Below, one piece after another: positions 55,101 through 63,895 of a stretch of DNA of 64,000 nt. Every line of letters starts with the position of its first letter. Within the stretch, counting starts at the first letter, position 1. The position numbers were made by a program, and so were the translations under genes. The notes beneath the pieces were generated by a model. It made no database searches and had not been told where the DNA came from. It saw only the letters and a program-made list of their open reading frames with translations. Source of the stretch: Archilochus colubris (taxonomy: Eukaryota; Chordata; Aves; Apodiformes; Trochilidae); assembly GCA_023079485.1 (NCBI GenBank), contig CM041108.1, positions 434,001 to 498,000 on the forward strand, given 5' to 3'.

Positions 55101-58100
55101 AGAGGACAGCAGGGAGTTGAAAATTAATTTGCATTTCGAAACACTACAGCTGTAAAAGGGAACAAACAGGAGAAAAACTGTTGTAGTCTATACAGGAACT
55201 GCTTGTGCTCTCAGCCCTCCCTCCACTCCTAGTGAGGTGGATACTTTTTCACTTCTCACCTTACTGTAGTAAATATCATTGATCGAAGCAGAAGACACTA
55301 GCACACAGACCAAGTACAAGTGTCTCAGTAGTATCTTTATTCCAGTAGTGGATATTTTGTATTAAAACCATAAAACCCAACCCCAGAGTATTAGGTGGAC
55401 ACATCCTGTGAGATGGATGTTCCCATCTTTTGGATCCAAGTGCAGCCAGGTACCACCTGCAGCCCTCACATGGCCGTACCCACAGGATGAGAACATTGCT
55501 GATCTCACAGGACTTGAGAAACCTGGTTATCCACCTTGCTAATCTGATGCAACACTGTGGGGTTTATGCTTCTCTGGTTTGAACTTTGCACTTTGTTTTG
55601 ACACAGTTGCAGGGTGAGCTGCCATAAAAAAAAAAAAAGAAACCAGCCCAGCCTGAACAAGCAGAGTCTGATCCCACTGGGGCTCTGCGTGGTGTCAGCT
55701 CTTGGAACGGACTCGTGGTTTATGGCCCCCTCTGCCACTATTCCACTTCCCCAGGTGCAAAAGTCACACTTCAAAGGAAAATGCTGCATGGTACCAGCTT
55801 GTGATTGCAGGCTTGGCCTTTTCTCCTGGGCAGTATAAATAATTTTAGTGTGGGTCATCCCTGGGAAAAGGGACCAGAGCATCTTGGAGGAAGTTTCCTA
55901 TTCGGATGGTCTTGTGTTTCTGTTTTATTCCTGGTGATTCAAACGTGAGGACATGGATTTAGGAGCAGGACCAATGTCTTTATAAGATAATTTTTTTTCT
56001 GAATGTGTAGGGAGTGGTAAGGTCTGCGTGCTCATAAAATGGCTCATACAGGTGGCTCACTGGTGGCAGAACAGATCCCATGCTGGTTTGCACCTTTTGT
56101 GCCACTTTTACTGTAAGGTGAAGGGATCCAGGTAAGAATTGCTGCATGTACTTGATAGCCACATTCTTATTTTTTTTTCAGGGCTCAGAGCAGCACTCAG
56201 GACAGTTTATTGCATTTTCCTTGCTCTGCTGGTTTAGCAAACACTGCAGGTTTGCTGTGTGTCTTTGCTGTGTGTGGAATTCAGCTGAGCAGCAGCACTG
56301 GGGGTCCCTCAGCCCAGGGCTGGCTGGAGCAGCACCCACCTTGCTGTGGAAACAGCACTGCTGGAGGGGAGCTGCTTGGGAAACCTCCTTCCCCAGGCTG
56401 AACAAGTACTTCTGATTCCAGAACTGCTAAGCTGCTAAGAAAATGTAAAAATAAACTAAAATAAAGCAAGCCTGAAACCCAGGGAGGGAACATTACAAAA
56501 AGATTAAAAAGGAAAAAATAAAAGCAAGATGATAGGAAAGGGAAATGTGCCTGATTTCAAGATGAATCAAAATGTCCTTCAGAATGAAAGCCATAAAACT
56601 CATGCTTCCTCTTAATGGCAAAGAATTAAGCAGTTAACGAGCCCTAGGAGATGCAATAAACCTTTCAAACCAGCTGAGAGATGCTCAGGAATAAATTTCC
56701 TTTGGCTGCTATGGTGCTGAAACATGCTGGGGTCTCCTTTGGCAACGTGTCCACATTTCCAGCCTTTGGAGCTTTGTTTCCTGGAACTACCTGGTGTTTG
56801 GGTCAGTGGAGGGAGGGAGGGTGATTGATTTTGGAGCTGGAGATGTGCCCAGTGCTGGGATTCTCCTGAAGAGGAGAATAAACCCATCAGTGTAAGGACA
56901 CTCCTGTTCCTTGCCCAGGAACATGGAAAGGGCTGTGTGCTGGGCTTAATGCACCCCGATGCTGATTCTGGTCAGATTGTTGGGGCTGGAGGAATGCAGT
57001 GTGTGTCACCCCAGCCTTGTGCCCTCCTTGCACCTTTCCAGAAGTCAGAAACCAGGTGCTGAACTAGGTGGACCACTATGGCTGTTCATATAAACCACCC
57101 ACATCATCAAGGCTGTTACTATAATTGCAGGAAGCTACAGTAATTAACAAACAGTAATAGAATTCTAGCTTAGATGCTACTGCATCTTATGAGCAGAAAT
57201 CTCCATCAGTTCCCCTGCTGTGGTGCAGCTGACTTTCCAGTTCAATCCTGGCAACTGGTTTGGGATCTGGAAGCCAAAATCAGGACCTGAGGTCCTGAGA
57301 AGTTCAGCTCTGGAGCAGGGGAGGAATTCGTTGCAATAGGAAGAGATAAATGTCACACCCTGATGTCAAAAGCCACTGCAGGTGAAGTCTTGGCATGCTT
57401 CACAATCATAAAATGAAGCCTTGGCTTGTGGTGTCATCCTGCCCTCTCATTCTGGTGTAGCAGACACTGTTCCCTCCAGAGGGGTGGATTTGCATAAATA
57501 TGAATGCACAGTTAGCTGAAGGGCTTGGGGGATCCCAAGGGGAGAGGGAGGTTAAAGACCCCTGGAATTGTCAGGTGTCATCTTTGTTGAAAAATAAGTC
57601 ACCAACCAGCAAAGGGCCTTCAAGTACAATTATAGCCCTGCTTGAATTTCAGTCCCTTTTCCCCCCATGCAGAGTTCCCCCAAATATCTGTGCTGCTGGG
57701 ATGATATAATTAGCTTAAAGAACAGGTTGTCCTGGTAACCAGAGGAGGAAATGCACGGAACAGGCCTGCTGCAATTTTATCAGTTTATGTTAATTATTCT
57801 GACTCTGCCCAGCATCTCCCATGCCAAGTAAATACTTCAGGAGGTGTAGTACCACATCCCTCACCTTCCCCCTGCTCTTCTTGACCTGTTGCACGTTGTC
57901 ACCACAGGTCACTGCTCAGCTGGCCAGGACCACCCTGCTGAGCCCAGCACCCTTGCTCAGGTCACTGCTGAGGTCCTTGGTCTCTCTCCTTTTGTGTAAT
58001 GGGTGGGGATAGGGAGAGGGGGACACGTGTGGGCATCTCGCATTGGTTCTCAGTGAAACCTGAGCCCAGGTTCCAGGGAACATTAAAAATGAGTCCTCTC

Positions 58101-61100
58101 CAGCTGTGTGTTTGCTGCAAGCTGGGAGAAGAGCAGAGAGGAGGCTGGGGAGGGGAAAGCACAAAGGAGTTCAGCTCTAAGTTCAGTGGCACTTGGGAGA
58201 ACTGACTGGCAGATGGCATTTGTGCTTGATGTAAGGGGATTTGAAAGCCACATGACCTGTTCAGAGCCTGTGTCACAGGGCAAATTGATCAGATCTGGCA
58301 TCTAATGCAAGAACAAAGCTGGATCATCAGAGGAGCTGTAGCCAAATGGTGGCTCGTGGAGGAATCCACAAGGATCTGGGCTTTATCCATGAAGATTTGC
58401 TGATGCTCACAAGGGCTCAATCCTCATTTTCTTAGAGTGTTCAGGGCAGTTTTATCTTCCTTTTGTAAATCAAGTAATTTGCTCCTCAGGCTTACAGGGA
58501 TGGACAGATAGCTCTGGCAGGGGATGCTGCATGAGGCTGCAAAGTCAGCTGGAAGGAATCGGTTGGTGAAGCAGCTTGAATATTAACTTGACACCTAATT
58601 ATATCCTCTGGGCTTGTTTTTTCCATTCTGTCATGCTCTGGTCTGTCTGCAGATTCTGTGGATGTGGTGTGCTCTGTGGCTATCTAAACCCAGTCACGCT
58701 CTGGCAGATATTGCTGATGAAATTATCACTTGTAAAATCTCTCCTGGCCCTGGTGCAGAAAGCAGCATCTCCTCAGTGCTCATCTCTGCTTAAACAGAGT
58801 GGGATGGGTTCATCAGGCATAGATGTGAAAACAAAGAAACTCCTTGGCCAAAGAGTATTTACTCAATTTTACTACTCTTCTGAGATGGAATTTAACATAG
58901 CAGTTCTGATGGGAGTTGTGAATGGGACCTGCACTGTCACTGCTTGACCAAAATTGACTTTTCTTCAGCTTGATTAATTGCCTGTCATTTCTTTAAAGCA
59001 AAGAACACCCCTGATTGGTTTTCACTCCAACTCCTAAAGTTGACTTTCTTGCAGTCTTTCTCCTCTGAGAAAGAGCTAAAGCAGCAGCCCGGCTGAGTTT
59101 AGTTTATGGCATTTGCCAAGCCCACAACCTGAACTGGGACCTTACTAACACCCTCAGCTAACCAAGCCCTGTTCTTCAGTCCCCCAGGTCCTCAAGAGCT
59201 GCACGGAGTTCATTGAGAAACATGGAATTGTGGATGGGATCTATCGTCTGTCTGGGATTGCTTCCAACATCCAGAAGTTACGGTGAGGATTTGAGGGAGG
59301 GAACCCTGGGTTTGCCCCCGTTTTGGAGCAGCACTGGGTTGTGGGGGGGACTTCCACAACAAGTTTTCCTTCAGGATAGAGTATGGGAAGGCTCTGGGAG
59401 TGAGTGTGCCTGTGCTGTCACATTTCATTCCCGTTTCCTCTTGCTCCCAGAGCCCTTCTGAGCAGCTGCTGTTTCTCCTTGCTGCTTTGAACTCCTGGCA
59501 TATTAGCAATTAATTGGGAAGATGTAAAGAATATTTACATAATTCTTGGTGGGTGGCGTTGCTGTGCAGGGAAGGGCTCGGTGTGTGTCCTCCGCAGTTA
59601 GGAGCTGCTCTCATCACAGTAAAAGGGTTTTATCCCTTTGGATTTGGTTTTCTTCCCATCATTTGGGATGCATTTTTGTGTGGTGAAGGGGCTGAGAGAA
59701 GCCAGTGGGCTGTGACTAATTCCAGTGTTGGTCCTAGGCCCATCACAGAGCAGCAGAGGGGTCTGTTCCACCTGCAGGATATCCTTTTTGTACCAGCTAT
59801 TCCCCAGTTTGAGGGACAGCCCTGGTCTGGTACAGGTCCTGTCCAAACCCTTCTATGGATGGGCTTGTTCTGGTTCAGCTTAATCCTGTTTCTCATCACA
59901 GAAAGTTCCATTTGAAAATCTGCTCCTGAGGCTTTGATATGCAGACTCCAAAGACTGGGATTGTAGCTGTTGCCCACAGCACTCTTGGCTGAATAACATG
60001 TTTGCCCTTGCTCCCATTACATCCCTTTAATTCCCCATTTTGACTTGTGCTGGACAAGCTTTCTAATCACTGCCCTAGTCCATTTTCCCACTTTGTGTTG
60101 CCAGGACTATTTTCTCCTTCACTATTTTCCTTCACTATTTTCTAAAGATGCTTTGAAAATGGTTTCCTAAAGTTTTAATGCCATCATTCCCTGGTATAGT
60201 AGAGAGAATGAAGCCACATCCTATTTTTCAATTTCCTGAGATGTTCCAAAGACAAAAGGAAGGGAGTACGTGGCATAACTTGAAGACACTGTCCCTGTTG
60301 CTCATCTAAATCTCACAGATCTTCATGAGTGCTGGGCTGATGTAGGGCACACGTGTCCTTGCTGTAGTTTCCAGCTACATCAACAGATCATTAGGCTTAT
60401 TTCAGAGCTAGGGCTGCAGTAGCCTTTTAAATGAGTCACCGCTCTTAAGTTTCACATAAAATTGGAGCTCCCAGATTTAAAGGGCTTTTTTTTGTTGGAG
60501 AGAAAGTCAGAGAATTTATTCCACATGGGAGATCTACTGCAGGACAGAGGTTGGCTCTGTGGCAGTGCAGTAGCTGCCTCTACTTGGCCGTTAGGCAAAA
60601 CAGAGAGAGTGCTGAGTTGGCATCTTTATCCCTGGGCTCTTTGGGTTTTTTTTTTTTTTGAGAGACTCTGAAGTTTTACTCTTCCTCTGAACAAAATCTT
60701 CCTTTGGGGTCAAAAGAAATAACACAGAAGTCTCGAAACACTGCAGAGAGAAAAAAAGGCTGAAGGTAGTAGGGCTTCCCCTTTTTGTGCTCTGTATTCT
60801 GCTCTGCAGGGACAGGTCTCTGGTAGGGTGTGAGATTTATTCCTAAGGAAAACAAACTGAAATACCAGGAGAAGTGGAGTAGGGCAGAACATGGGCAGAG
60901 GATTTCAGCCAAGGCTGAGTGTGGGGGGGTGGTGTCTGAGCTCCTTCTGAGCTCCCTCTTCTGCTGAGGAGCCAAGTGCAGAAAAGAAGAGGAAGAGGGA
61001 GCTGCAGCCAGAGCTGCCATCTCACTGCTCACCATGTCCTTCCCTGCAAATCCCTCCTGCTAATTTGAAACAGCCACTTCTCCCTGCAGAGAGCCAGCCC

Positions 61101-62484
61101 TTGGCCTTCTGAGCTCAGCATTTATTTCATGGATGTTTGTGATTTGGGTTTTTCTCTCTCTGGAAACCAAAGGCATTTTCTTCAGGGATTTTCTTCATGT
61201 GGTTCCTGGCTCTTTGCACCCTGTAGCAGAGGAGTGCTCAGCTCACCAGCTTCTCCCCAAGGAATTTTTGGCACACAGCAGTCTCCATGTGCAGCATCTG
61301 CCCATGGCACTGCCCTTTGCTTCATCACTTCAGTTTCCAGGCCTCTGACATGCAAAGGGACAGCAGCTTCCAGCCAGCCCTGCAGGCCAGGAGCTGCCCT
61401 CAGCACTTGAATATTCCCTTGGTCTCCAAGGGCTATGGAATACATTCTCTGGAGGCTTTGTGTAAGGCCCTGCTGCAGCACAAGGGATTGAAGGCTACCT
61501 GGCCATTGTAAAACCAGCTGAAAATGCTTTATTGGAGAAAAAGTTTCAGTTTGTAAAAATCCAGTTAGCAACACCACAACCCCAGGCTGTATGGCTTTGG
61601 TGACCAATTATTTATTTTTTCCTGCAAATCAGGAAACTTGCTTTTCTTGACTGTAATTTGTGCTGGCTTTTCTTTTCCTTCTTCCTTTTTGAACCCCTTT
61701 GCCCATTTTTCTGCTTCTTTTTCCAGCCACGAGTTTGACTCAGAGCAGATTCCTGACCTGACAAAGGATATTTACATCCAAGACATCCACTGCGTTGGCT
61801 CCCTCTGCAAACTGTACTTCCGTGAGCTCCCAAACCCTCTCCTGACCTACCAGCTCTATGAGAAGTTCTCAGTGAGTACAAGCAGTGCCTTCACCTTCCA
61901 CTTCAGGGTGACTTCATGTACACAGGTTGAGCAGAGAAATCCTGAGCAACAAGCTGAACCTGGCTTCCCCACACTGGCTTTGTTACAACTTCTGCTTAAC
62001 TTGGGTTTAGAGAGACCAGCAGTGCTTATCTCCAACCAGCCAAACACCAGTCTGGTTTGTGCTACCTGCACACCAAATTCCCACTGCTGCTGCCATCCTT
62101 CCATTCCAAAATTGCTGTGCAAAATTCCTCCAGGTTTGAGGTCCCTTTTGTGTTTCCCCTCTTGGTTATCTTTGTCCCCCATGGCACTGATGCTGCTTTT
62201 CCTCTCATTCTCAAGAGTTCCGCTCTCATTTTCCATTTCCAAACTCAAACAGGAGTGGGATTAGAATCCAATGGAATTGCTCTGACCAATTAAGATACAA
62301 AATGGCCCAGATGTTGATTTCATTGTGTCAATTTCACACAGGCCCCTCAAGATGCTGTGGCAATTTCCTCATTTTAATTGCAGCTTTCTGCCTTCTTTCA
62401 GGATGCAGTTTCTGCTGCTACAGATGAAGAAAGGTTGGTTAAAATCCACGATGTCATCCAGCAGCTGCCCCCTCCCCACTACAG
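10729..62484 (+). CDS. ARHGAP32: ARHGAP32 (PX-SH3-RhoGAP Rho GTPase-activating protein), partial, 9 exons
   Basis: Gene-level entry. Exons: 10729-10866, 12976-13068, 14534-14656, 16075-16152, 22026-22107, 48229-48378, 59180-59282, 61727-61871, 62402-62484. All are bounded by AG and GT, and phases run 0/0/0/0/1/1/2/0/2 without conflict. The 995 nt encode about 331 residues: C-terminal PX half, SH3, linker, and RhoGAP up to QLPPPHYR. In the family, the PX domain binds phosphoinositides and the RhoGAP domain stimulates GTP hydrolysis by Cdc42 and Rac1. The long form works in ER-Golgi trafficking of N-cadherin/beta-catenin; the short form acts at neuronal synapses. ARHGAP33, the closest paralogue, was considered. 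The linker VPQSVTNSVPKP and the segment KHGKLITFLRTFMKSRPTK fit ARHGAP32 as I remember both proteins. Both gene ends lie outside the window: the first PX exon(s), the end of RhoGAP and the long proline-rich tail are missing. Confidence 0.93.
10867..12975 (+). other. ARHGAP32: ARHGAP32 intron, 2.1 kb
   Basis: GT-AG intron between the two PX exons. It contains a short antisense CR1 tail at 11096-11150. Open frames at 11471-12036 overlap on both strands in several phases and look like chance. Nothing else is recognised. Confidence 0.85.
11096..11150 (-). mobile_element. CR1 LINE terminal fragment, antisense
   Basis: Begins CATAGAATCATAGAATCCTA, the reverse complement of the CR1 terminal repeat, then GGGGTTGGAAGGGACCTC and GAAGATCATCTAGTCT. 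Only about 55 bp of the extreme 3' end survives, so this is a heavily 5'-truncated insertion on the minus strand. Confidence 0.88.
12976..13068 (+). CDS. ARHGAP32: ARHGAP32 exon, C-terminal part of PX domain (2)
   Basis: This 93-nt, phase-0 exon encodes 31 residues, LVTQMLMAYLSRLSAIAG through CGPALTWME. This is the C-terminal helix of the PX domain plus the start of the linker to SH3. The acceptor is TGGTTCTGTTCTAG and the donor GAG|GTAAAA. The preceding exon ends in SPE, so the junction reads SPE|LVTQ. The conserved GPALTWME tail is shared by ARHGAP32 and ARHGAP33; the flanking exons decide for ARHGAP32. Confidence 0.94.
13069..14533 (+). other. ARHGAP32: ARHGAP32 intron, 1.5 kb
   Basis: GT-AG intron between the last PX exon and the first SH3 exon. 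No repeats or exons are recognised. Confidence 0.85.
14534..14656 (+). CDS. ARHGAP32: ARHGAP32 exon, PX-SH3 linker and N-terminal SH3
   Basis: This 123-nt, phase-0 exon encodes 41 residues starting IDNKGNHLLVHEESSI and ending AAHVIKRYIAQAADELSFE. The stretch HVIKRYIAQAADELSFE is the start of the SH3 fold: it corresponds to the ALYDY region and the acidic RT loop (xDELSFExGD). The acceptor is CTCTTTATTTCAG and the donor GAG|GTAAAT. Family SH3 domains lack the canonical ALYDY sequence, so ligand preference cannot be predicted from this exon. Confidence 0.94.
14657..16074 (+). other. ARHGAP32: ARHGAP32 intron, 1.4 kb
   Basis: GT-AG intron inside the SH3 coding region. It contains a (TG)n microsatellite at 14710-14733. 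A run of plus-strand open frames at 15182-15998 is T-rich, conserved-motif-free and overlapping, so I treat it as chance. Confidence 0.85.
14710..14733. repeat. (TG)n microsatellite
   Basis: An interrupted TG dinucleotide run (TGTGTGTGTTTGTGTGTG...) of 24 bp, 54 bp downstream of the splice donor at 14656. Confidence 0.9.
16075..16152 (+). CDS. ARHGAP32: ARHGAP32 exon, central SH3
   Basis: This 78-nt, phase-0 exon encodes 26 residues, VGDIVSVIDMPPKELTTWWR followed by GKHGFQ. It contains the hydrophobic strand after the RT loop, the n-Src loop and the conserved double tryptophan WWRG, whose first W normally forms the peptide-binding surface. The acceptor is CCAATCTTTTGCAG and the donor CAG|GTAGGC. 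The domain continues in the exon at 22026, across a 5.9-kb intron. Confidence 0.95.
16153..22025 (+). other. ARHGAP32: ARHGAP32 intron, 5.9 kb
   Basis: GT-AG intron between the second and third SH3 exons. It contains one antisense CR1 fragment (17832-18305). The rest is unremarkable AT-moderate sequence with no exon-like island I can support. Confidence 0.85.
17832..18305 (-). mobile_element. CR1 LINE 3' fragment, antisense
   Basis: Starts TATAGAATCACAGAATGGTT, then GGGTTGGAAAGGACCTTAAA, CATGGGCAGGGACACCTCCC, GGATGGAGCATCCACAACTT, ACAGAATTTCTTCC, AGGCTGAACAACCCCAA and GCTCTGCTCTGGACATG. This is the reverse complement of the avian CR1 3' region in the correct order. About 470 bp is retained and the 5' end is lost. 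The right boundary is approximate. Confidence 0.93.
22026..22107 (+). CDS. ARHGAP32: ARHGAP32 exon, C-terminal SH3 and linker
   Basis: This 82-nt exon starts in phase 0 and ends in phase 1. It encodes VGFFPSECVELI, the last SH3 strands (G-F-F-P-x-x-x-V motif), then the linker NDKVPQSVTNSVPKP and the first base of the next codon. The acceptor is TTTTTCCTACAG and the donor CCAG|GTATGG. It is followed by a 26-kb intron, so this is the last exon unique to the long (PX-SH3) isoform if the internal promoter at about 38.1-38.5 kb is real. Confidence 0.95.
28028..28078 (+). other. Candidate 51-nt in-frame cassette exon (unproven)
   Basis: A GC-richer 51-nt island sits in pyrimidine-rich intron. It is preceded by a long T/C tract ending TTCCCAG and followed by the good donor GTATGT. 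It is symmetric (51 nt), so inclusion between the exons at 22026 and 48229 would keep frame. Read in the required phase it has no stop and would insert VSPAHGARPASWSYFPPL in place of the V in KPVSKK. The next 110 bp is almost pure pyrimidine, including a 45-T run. I know of no such exon in the human canonical protein. It could equally be a chance pair of splice-like sites. Confidence 0.3.
28146..28190. repeat. Poly-T tract, 45 nt
   Basis: An uninterrupted run of 45 T inside a 200-bp pyrimidine-rich segment, 67 bp after the candidate exon at 28028-28078. It may be the poly-A tail of an ancient retroinsertion on the minus strand, but no recognisable element precedes it. Its length may be unstable or mis-assembled. 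Confidence 0.95.
28661..28676. repeat. (AT)n microsatellite
   Basis: A short CATATATATATATATATG-type run. Confidence 0.85.
33072..33087. repeat. Poly-A tract, 16 nt
   Basis: An uninterrupted A run in intron. No retroelement body is recognised next to it. Confidence 0.9.
38060..38505 (+). promoter_or_regulatory. ARHGAP32: Intronic CpG island, probable internal promoter of short ARHGAP32 isoform
   Basis: A sharply bounded, very GC-rich segment. By hand I count about 36 CpG dinucleotides between 38101 and 38470, while the flanking intron is CpG-poor. It contains a GC box (GGGGGCGG at 38205-38212) and other G-rich Sp1-like stretches, with no obvious TATA box. This is typical of a vertebrate CpG-island promoter. 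ARHGAP32 is known to make a long PX-RICS form and a shorter RICS/GC-GAP form that starts after PX and SH3. The island lies between the last SH3 exon and the first RhoGAP exon, where the short-form promoter is expected. The + direction is inferred from the donor at 38502. A bidirectional or unrelated lncRNA promoter is possible. Confidence 0.72.
38160..38502 (+). other. ARHGAP32: Probable non-coding first exon (5' UTR) of short ARHGAP32 isoform
   Basis: The 3' end is set by a strong donor, GGAAAGGAAG|GTAAGA, at the edge of the CpG island. The 5' end is arbitrary because the transcription start cannot be seen. I see no ATG between 38160 and 38502, which suits an untranslated leader. Splicing to the acceptor at 48228 would give a transcript whose first ATG in frame with the RhoGAP domain is at 48273, the known short-isoform start. 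The intron created would be 9.7 kb. Confidence 0.6.
40655..40668. repeat. Poly-T tract, 14 nt
   Basis: An uninterrupted T run in the 26-kb intron, 2.2 kb downstream of the CpG-island donor. Confidence 0.85.
43663..43687. repeat. Poly-T tract, 25 nt
   Basis: An uninterrupted T run in intron with no recognisable adjacent mobile element. Confidence 0.92.
46818..46867. repeat. Direct 17-bp repeat, 33-bp period
   Basis: AGGATTTCAAGGTATTC occurs at 46818-46834 and again at 46851-46867, with CCTTAGGATG... between them. Just upstream (46770-46800) AGAAGGGAGATATGGAG / AGAAGGGAGATGTGGAG is another small tandem duplication. Confidence 0.85.
48229..48378 (+). CDS. ARHGAP32: ARHGAP32 exon, linker and start of RhoGAP; start codon of short isoform
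   Basis: This 150-nt exon (phase 1 in, phase 1 out) encodes VSKKHGKLITFLRTFMKSRP, then TKQKLKQRGILKERVFGCDL, then GEHLLNSGHD. The first V codon is split with the exon at 22026. The acceptor is unusual: its upstream tract is a T run followed by (GT)n ending TAG. VFGCDLGEHL begins the RhoGAP fold. The ATG at 48273-48275 (MKSRPTK) matches the N-terminus of the short human isoform, about 349 residues into the long form. Its context TTC-ATG-A lacks a purine at -3, so initiation there would be moderate at best. The donor is GATG|GTAAGG. Confidence 0.95.
48379..59179 (+). other. ARHGAP32: ARHGAP32 intron, 10.8 kb
   Basis: GT-AG intron between the first two RhoGAP exons. I see no CR1, exon or RNA gene. 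Small A runs occur (for example 55627-55638). Open frames on both strands are short, overlapping and lack recognisable motifs. Confidence 0.85.
59180..59282 (+). CDS. ARHGAP32: ARHGAP32 exon, RhoGAP with arginine finger
   Basis: This 103-nt exon (phase 1 in, phase 2 out) encodes VPQVLKSCTEFIEKHGIVDG then IYRLSGIASNIQKL. The GIYRLSG motif is the hallmark of active RhoGAP domains. Its arginine (CGT, 59245-59247) is the arginine finger inserted into the Rho GTPase active site. It is intact, so catalytic competence is expected. The acceptor is CTGTTCTTCAG and the donor TTACG|GTGAGG; the final R codon is completed by the next exon. Confidence 0.96.
59283..61726 (+). other. ARHGAP32: ARHGAP32 intron, 2.4 kb
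   Basis: GT-AG intron splitting the arginine codon after QKL in the RhoGAP domain. It contains a short tandem CCTTCACTATTTT duplication near 60117-60141 and a T run near 60648. Nothing else is recognised. Confidence 0.85.
61727..61871 (+). CDS. ARHGAP32: ARHGAP32 exon, central RhoGAP
   Basis: This 145-nt exon (phase 2 in, phase 0 out) encodes HEFDSEQIPDLTKDIYIQDI then HCVGSLCKLYFRELPNPLLT and YQLYEKFS. KLYFRELPNPLLT is the second conserved RhoGAP box; the Lys (61809-61811) and Arg (61821-61823) are the usual structural and Rho-contact residues. The acceptor is CTTCTTTTTCCAG and the donor TCA|GTGAGT. A 208-codon open frame runs through this exon from 61638 to 62264, but the parts outside the exon are intron. 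Confidence 0.96.
61872..62401 (+). other. ARHGAP32: ARHGAP32 intron, 530 bp
   Basis: The shortest intron in the window. A plus-strand frame stays open through most of it from the upstream exon, but the GTGAGT donor, the CTTTCAG acceptor and the family sequence KFS|DAVSAATDEER show it is removed. Confidence 0.9.
62402..62484 (+). CDS. ARHGAP32: ARHGAP32 exon, RhoGAP (last exon in window)
   Basis: This 83-nt exon (phase 0 in, phase 2 out) encodes DAVSAATDEERLVKIHDVIQ then QLPPPHYR, with the R codon split. IxxVIQQLPPPHYRTLE is typical of the ARHGAP32/33 RhoGAP domain. The acceptor is CTGCCTTCTTTCAG and the donor TACAG|GTCAGT. The remaining RhoGAP helices, including the conserved asparagine box (NLAIVWAPNLL in the family), must lie beyond 64000. 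Confidence 0.95.
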
Positions 62485-62989
62485 GTCAGTGCAGCCTTTC
62501 CTCTGCTTTGTTAGTGCCAAAGGTTCAGGAGTGAACTCTGGTGCCTCTGGATATTGAAATGCTTTCTGGCTATATAAAGTTAATATTTTAATTAGCTCAT
62601 TACCAGACAAACATTTTAAAAAGTGAAATGTACCCCAAAAAATCGGTTCAGGCCTTCAGTGTAATTTGGTCAGGTGAATTTAGTCTCCAGTTTCCCCTTG
62701 TCCCCAGCAATAACAGTAAGTAGCAAATTAAAACAATACTCCAGCAGAATATATAATCATACTATTGGTATTTAAAAATCACCAACTAATTGTATTAATA
62801 CATTAAAACTAGATGGTATAATATTGTATTAATATTATATACTATATGTAATTAATATACCATTTTGTAATAAAGGTATTAATAACTGTATGGTAATGCA
62901 TTTCACTAAATATAATAACATGTTAATGGTCTATAAATAAAAAATTATGGCAGGGTTGTAGTAAACAGTCATCAGAATAAAAAGTGTGG

Positions 62990-63620
62990 GGATTGGTATT
63001 AATACCTAATTATAATACTGCATGTTAATGCAGTCTTAACTCTAGTAGGTGGTCCTGACCTATTATGTATTGTAACTGGCTGAAAAGTTATTTAACTATC
63101 AACATCAACCATTGTAATTGGCTGGGCCAGTTGTGATGCTGCATTCTGAGTGGGTGTAGGTGGGTATTTGGCTGTTGATAGCCAGTTCTAATACTGTCTG
63201 TATGATAATTGCTAATTGGTGGCTTGATTTGTGGTCACTGCCTGGGCAGCTGTGAAGCTCAGAGGTGTTTCTTATCCAAAGGTATCTAATACTTTATGGT
63301 AATCATCAATTGGCAAAGTGGTTTATTATGGTAATGTATGTTAATTTGCAGAACTAGGTATGATTCTGTACCCAGCCTGGCTGGTTGTAATGCATGAAAA
63401 CAGGGTGGGGTTTTTTTTAGATCAAGTTAACTACTGGTAACCATTTAGAATATTTTTGTGTTCATAAATGTTTAAATATTAGTTCTTATAATGTATAGTG
63501 AATGGCTGGACAGCTGTAGTGCCAGACACTGATGGTGTTAGCTGAACATCAATAGCTTATATTGCAGTTAGTCTTAACTAATTATTACAAGCTATAAATG
63601 TGTGCAGCTTGCTCTGTGAT
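62990..63620. repeat. Degenerate tandem-like repeat, roughly 120-135 bp spacing
   Basis: Related segments recur: GGCTGGGCCAGTTGTGATGC at 63120, GCCTGGGCAGCTGTGAAGC at 63240, GCCTGGCTGGTTGTAATGC at 63375, and GGCTGGACAGCTGTAGTGCC at 63504. A partial copy (GGCTGAAAAGTTAT) lies at 63078. They are separated by AT-rich stretches sharing words such as TGGTAAT, TAATACTG and TTAATTTGCAG. Spacing is 42, 120, 135 and 129 bp. It may be a decayed minisatellite; the alignment is by eye. Confidence 0.45.
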
Positions 63621-63769
63621 CTGAAATTCCATGCAGGTAACCAGCCTTTAGCAGCATAAACTGGATCTGTCCTTGTTGTTTCCACCCAGAAACATCCATC
63701 TCTAGGCCTTGGCCAGTTGTGGAATTTGGAGCACAAAATCGCCCCATCCGCTGCCCCTCTGCCCCCCAG

Positions 63770-63791
63770 AAAAAAATAAAATAAAATAAAA
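63770..63791. repeat. (AAAAT)n simple repeat
   Basis: AAAAAATAAAATAAAATAAA-type pentanucleotide run. Confidence 0.85.
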
Positions 63792-63846
63792 TTTAAAAAA
63801 GACACAAGGAGGATACACAAGCATTTTTATTACTGCTTTGTGCTCC

Positions 63847-63895
63847 CTCCTCCTCCTTGGTGTCAATAATGTTTAAAATAAAAAAGGAGGAGGAG
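63847..63895. repeat. 12-bp inverted repeat
   Basis: CTCCTCCTCCTT (63847-63858) is the exact reverse complement of AAGGAGGAGGAG (63884-63895), with a 25-base AT-rich loop. It could form a hairpin in nascent RNA but has low sequence complexity. Confidence 0.6.

Noticed and set aside
61638..62264. 208-codon plus-strand open frame
   Set aside because: It contains the true exon 61727-61871, but the rest reads through both splice sites into intron. Only the exon part is coding.
10729..62484. Assignment to ARHGAP33 instead of ARHGAP32
   Set aside because: PX, SH3 and RhoGAP exons are shared by both paralogues. The linker VPQSVTNSVPKP and the KHGKLITFLRTFMKSRPTK segment fit ARHGAP32 better from memory; an alignment would settle it.
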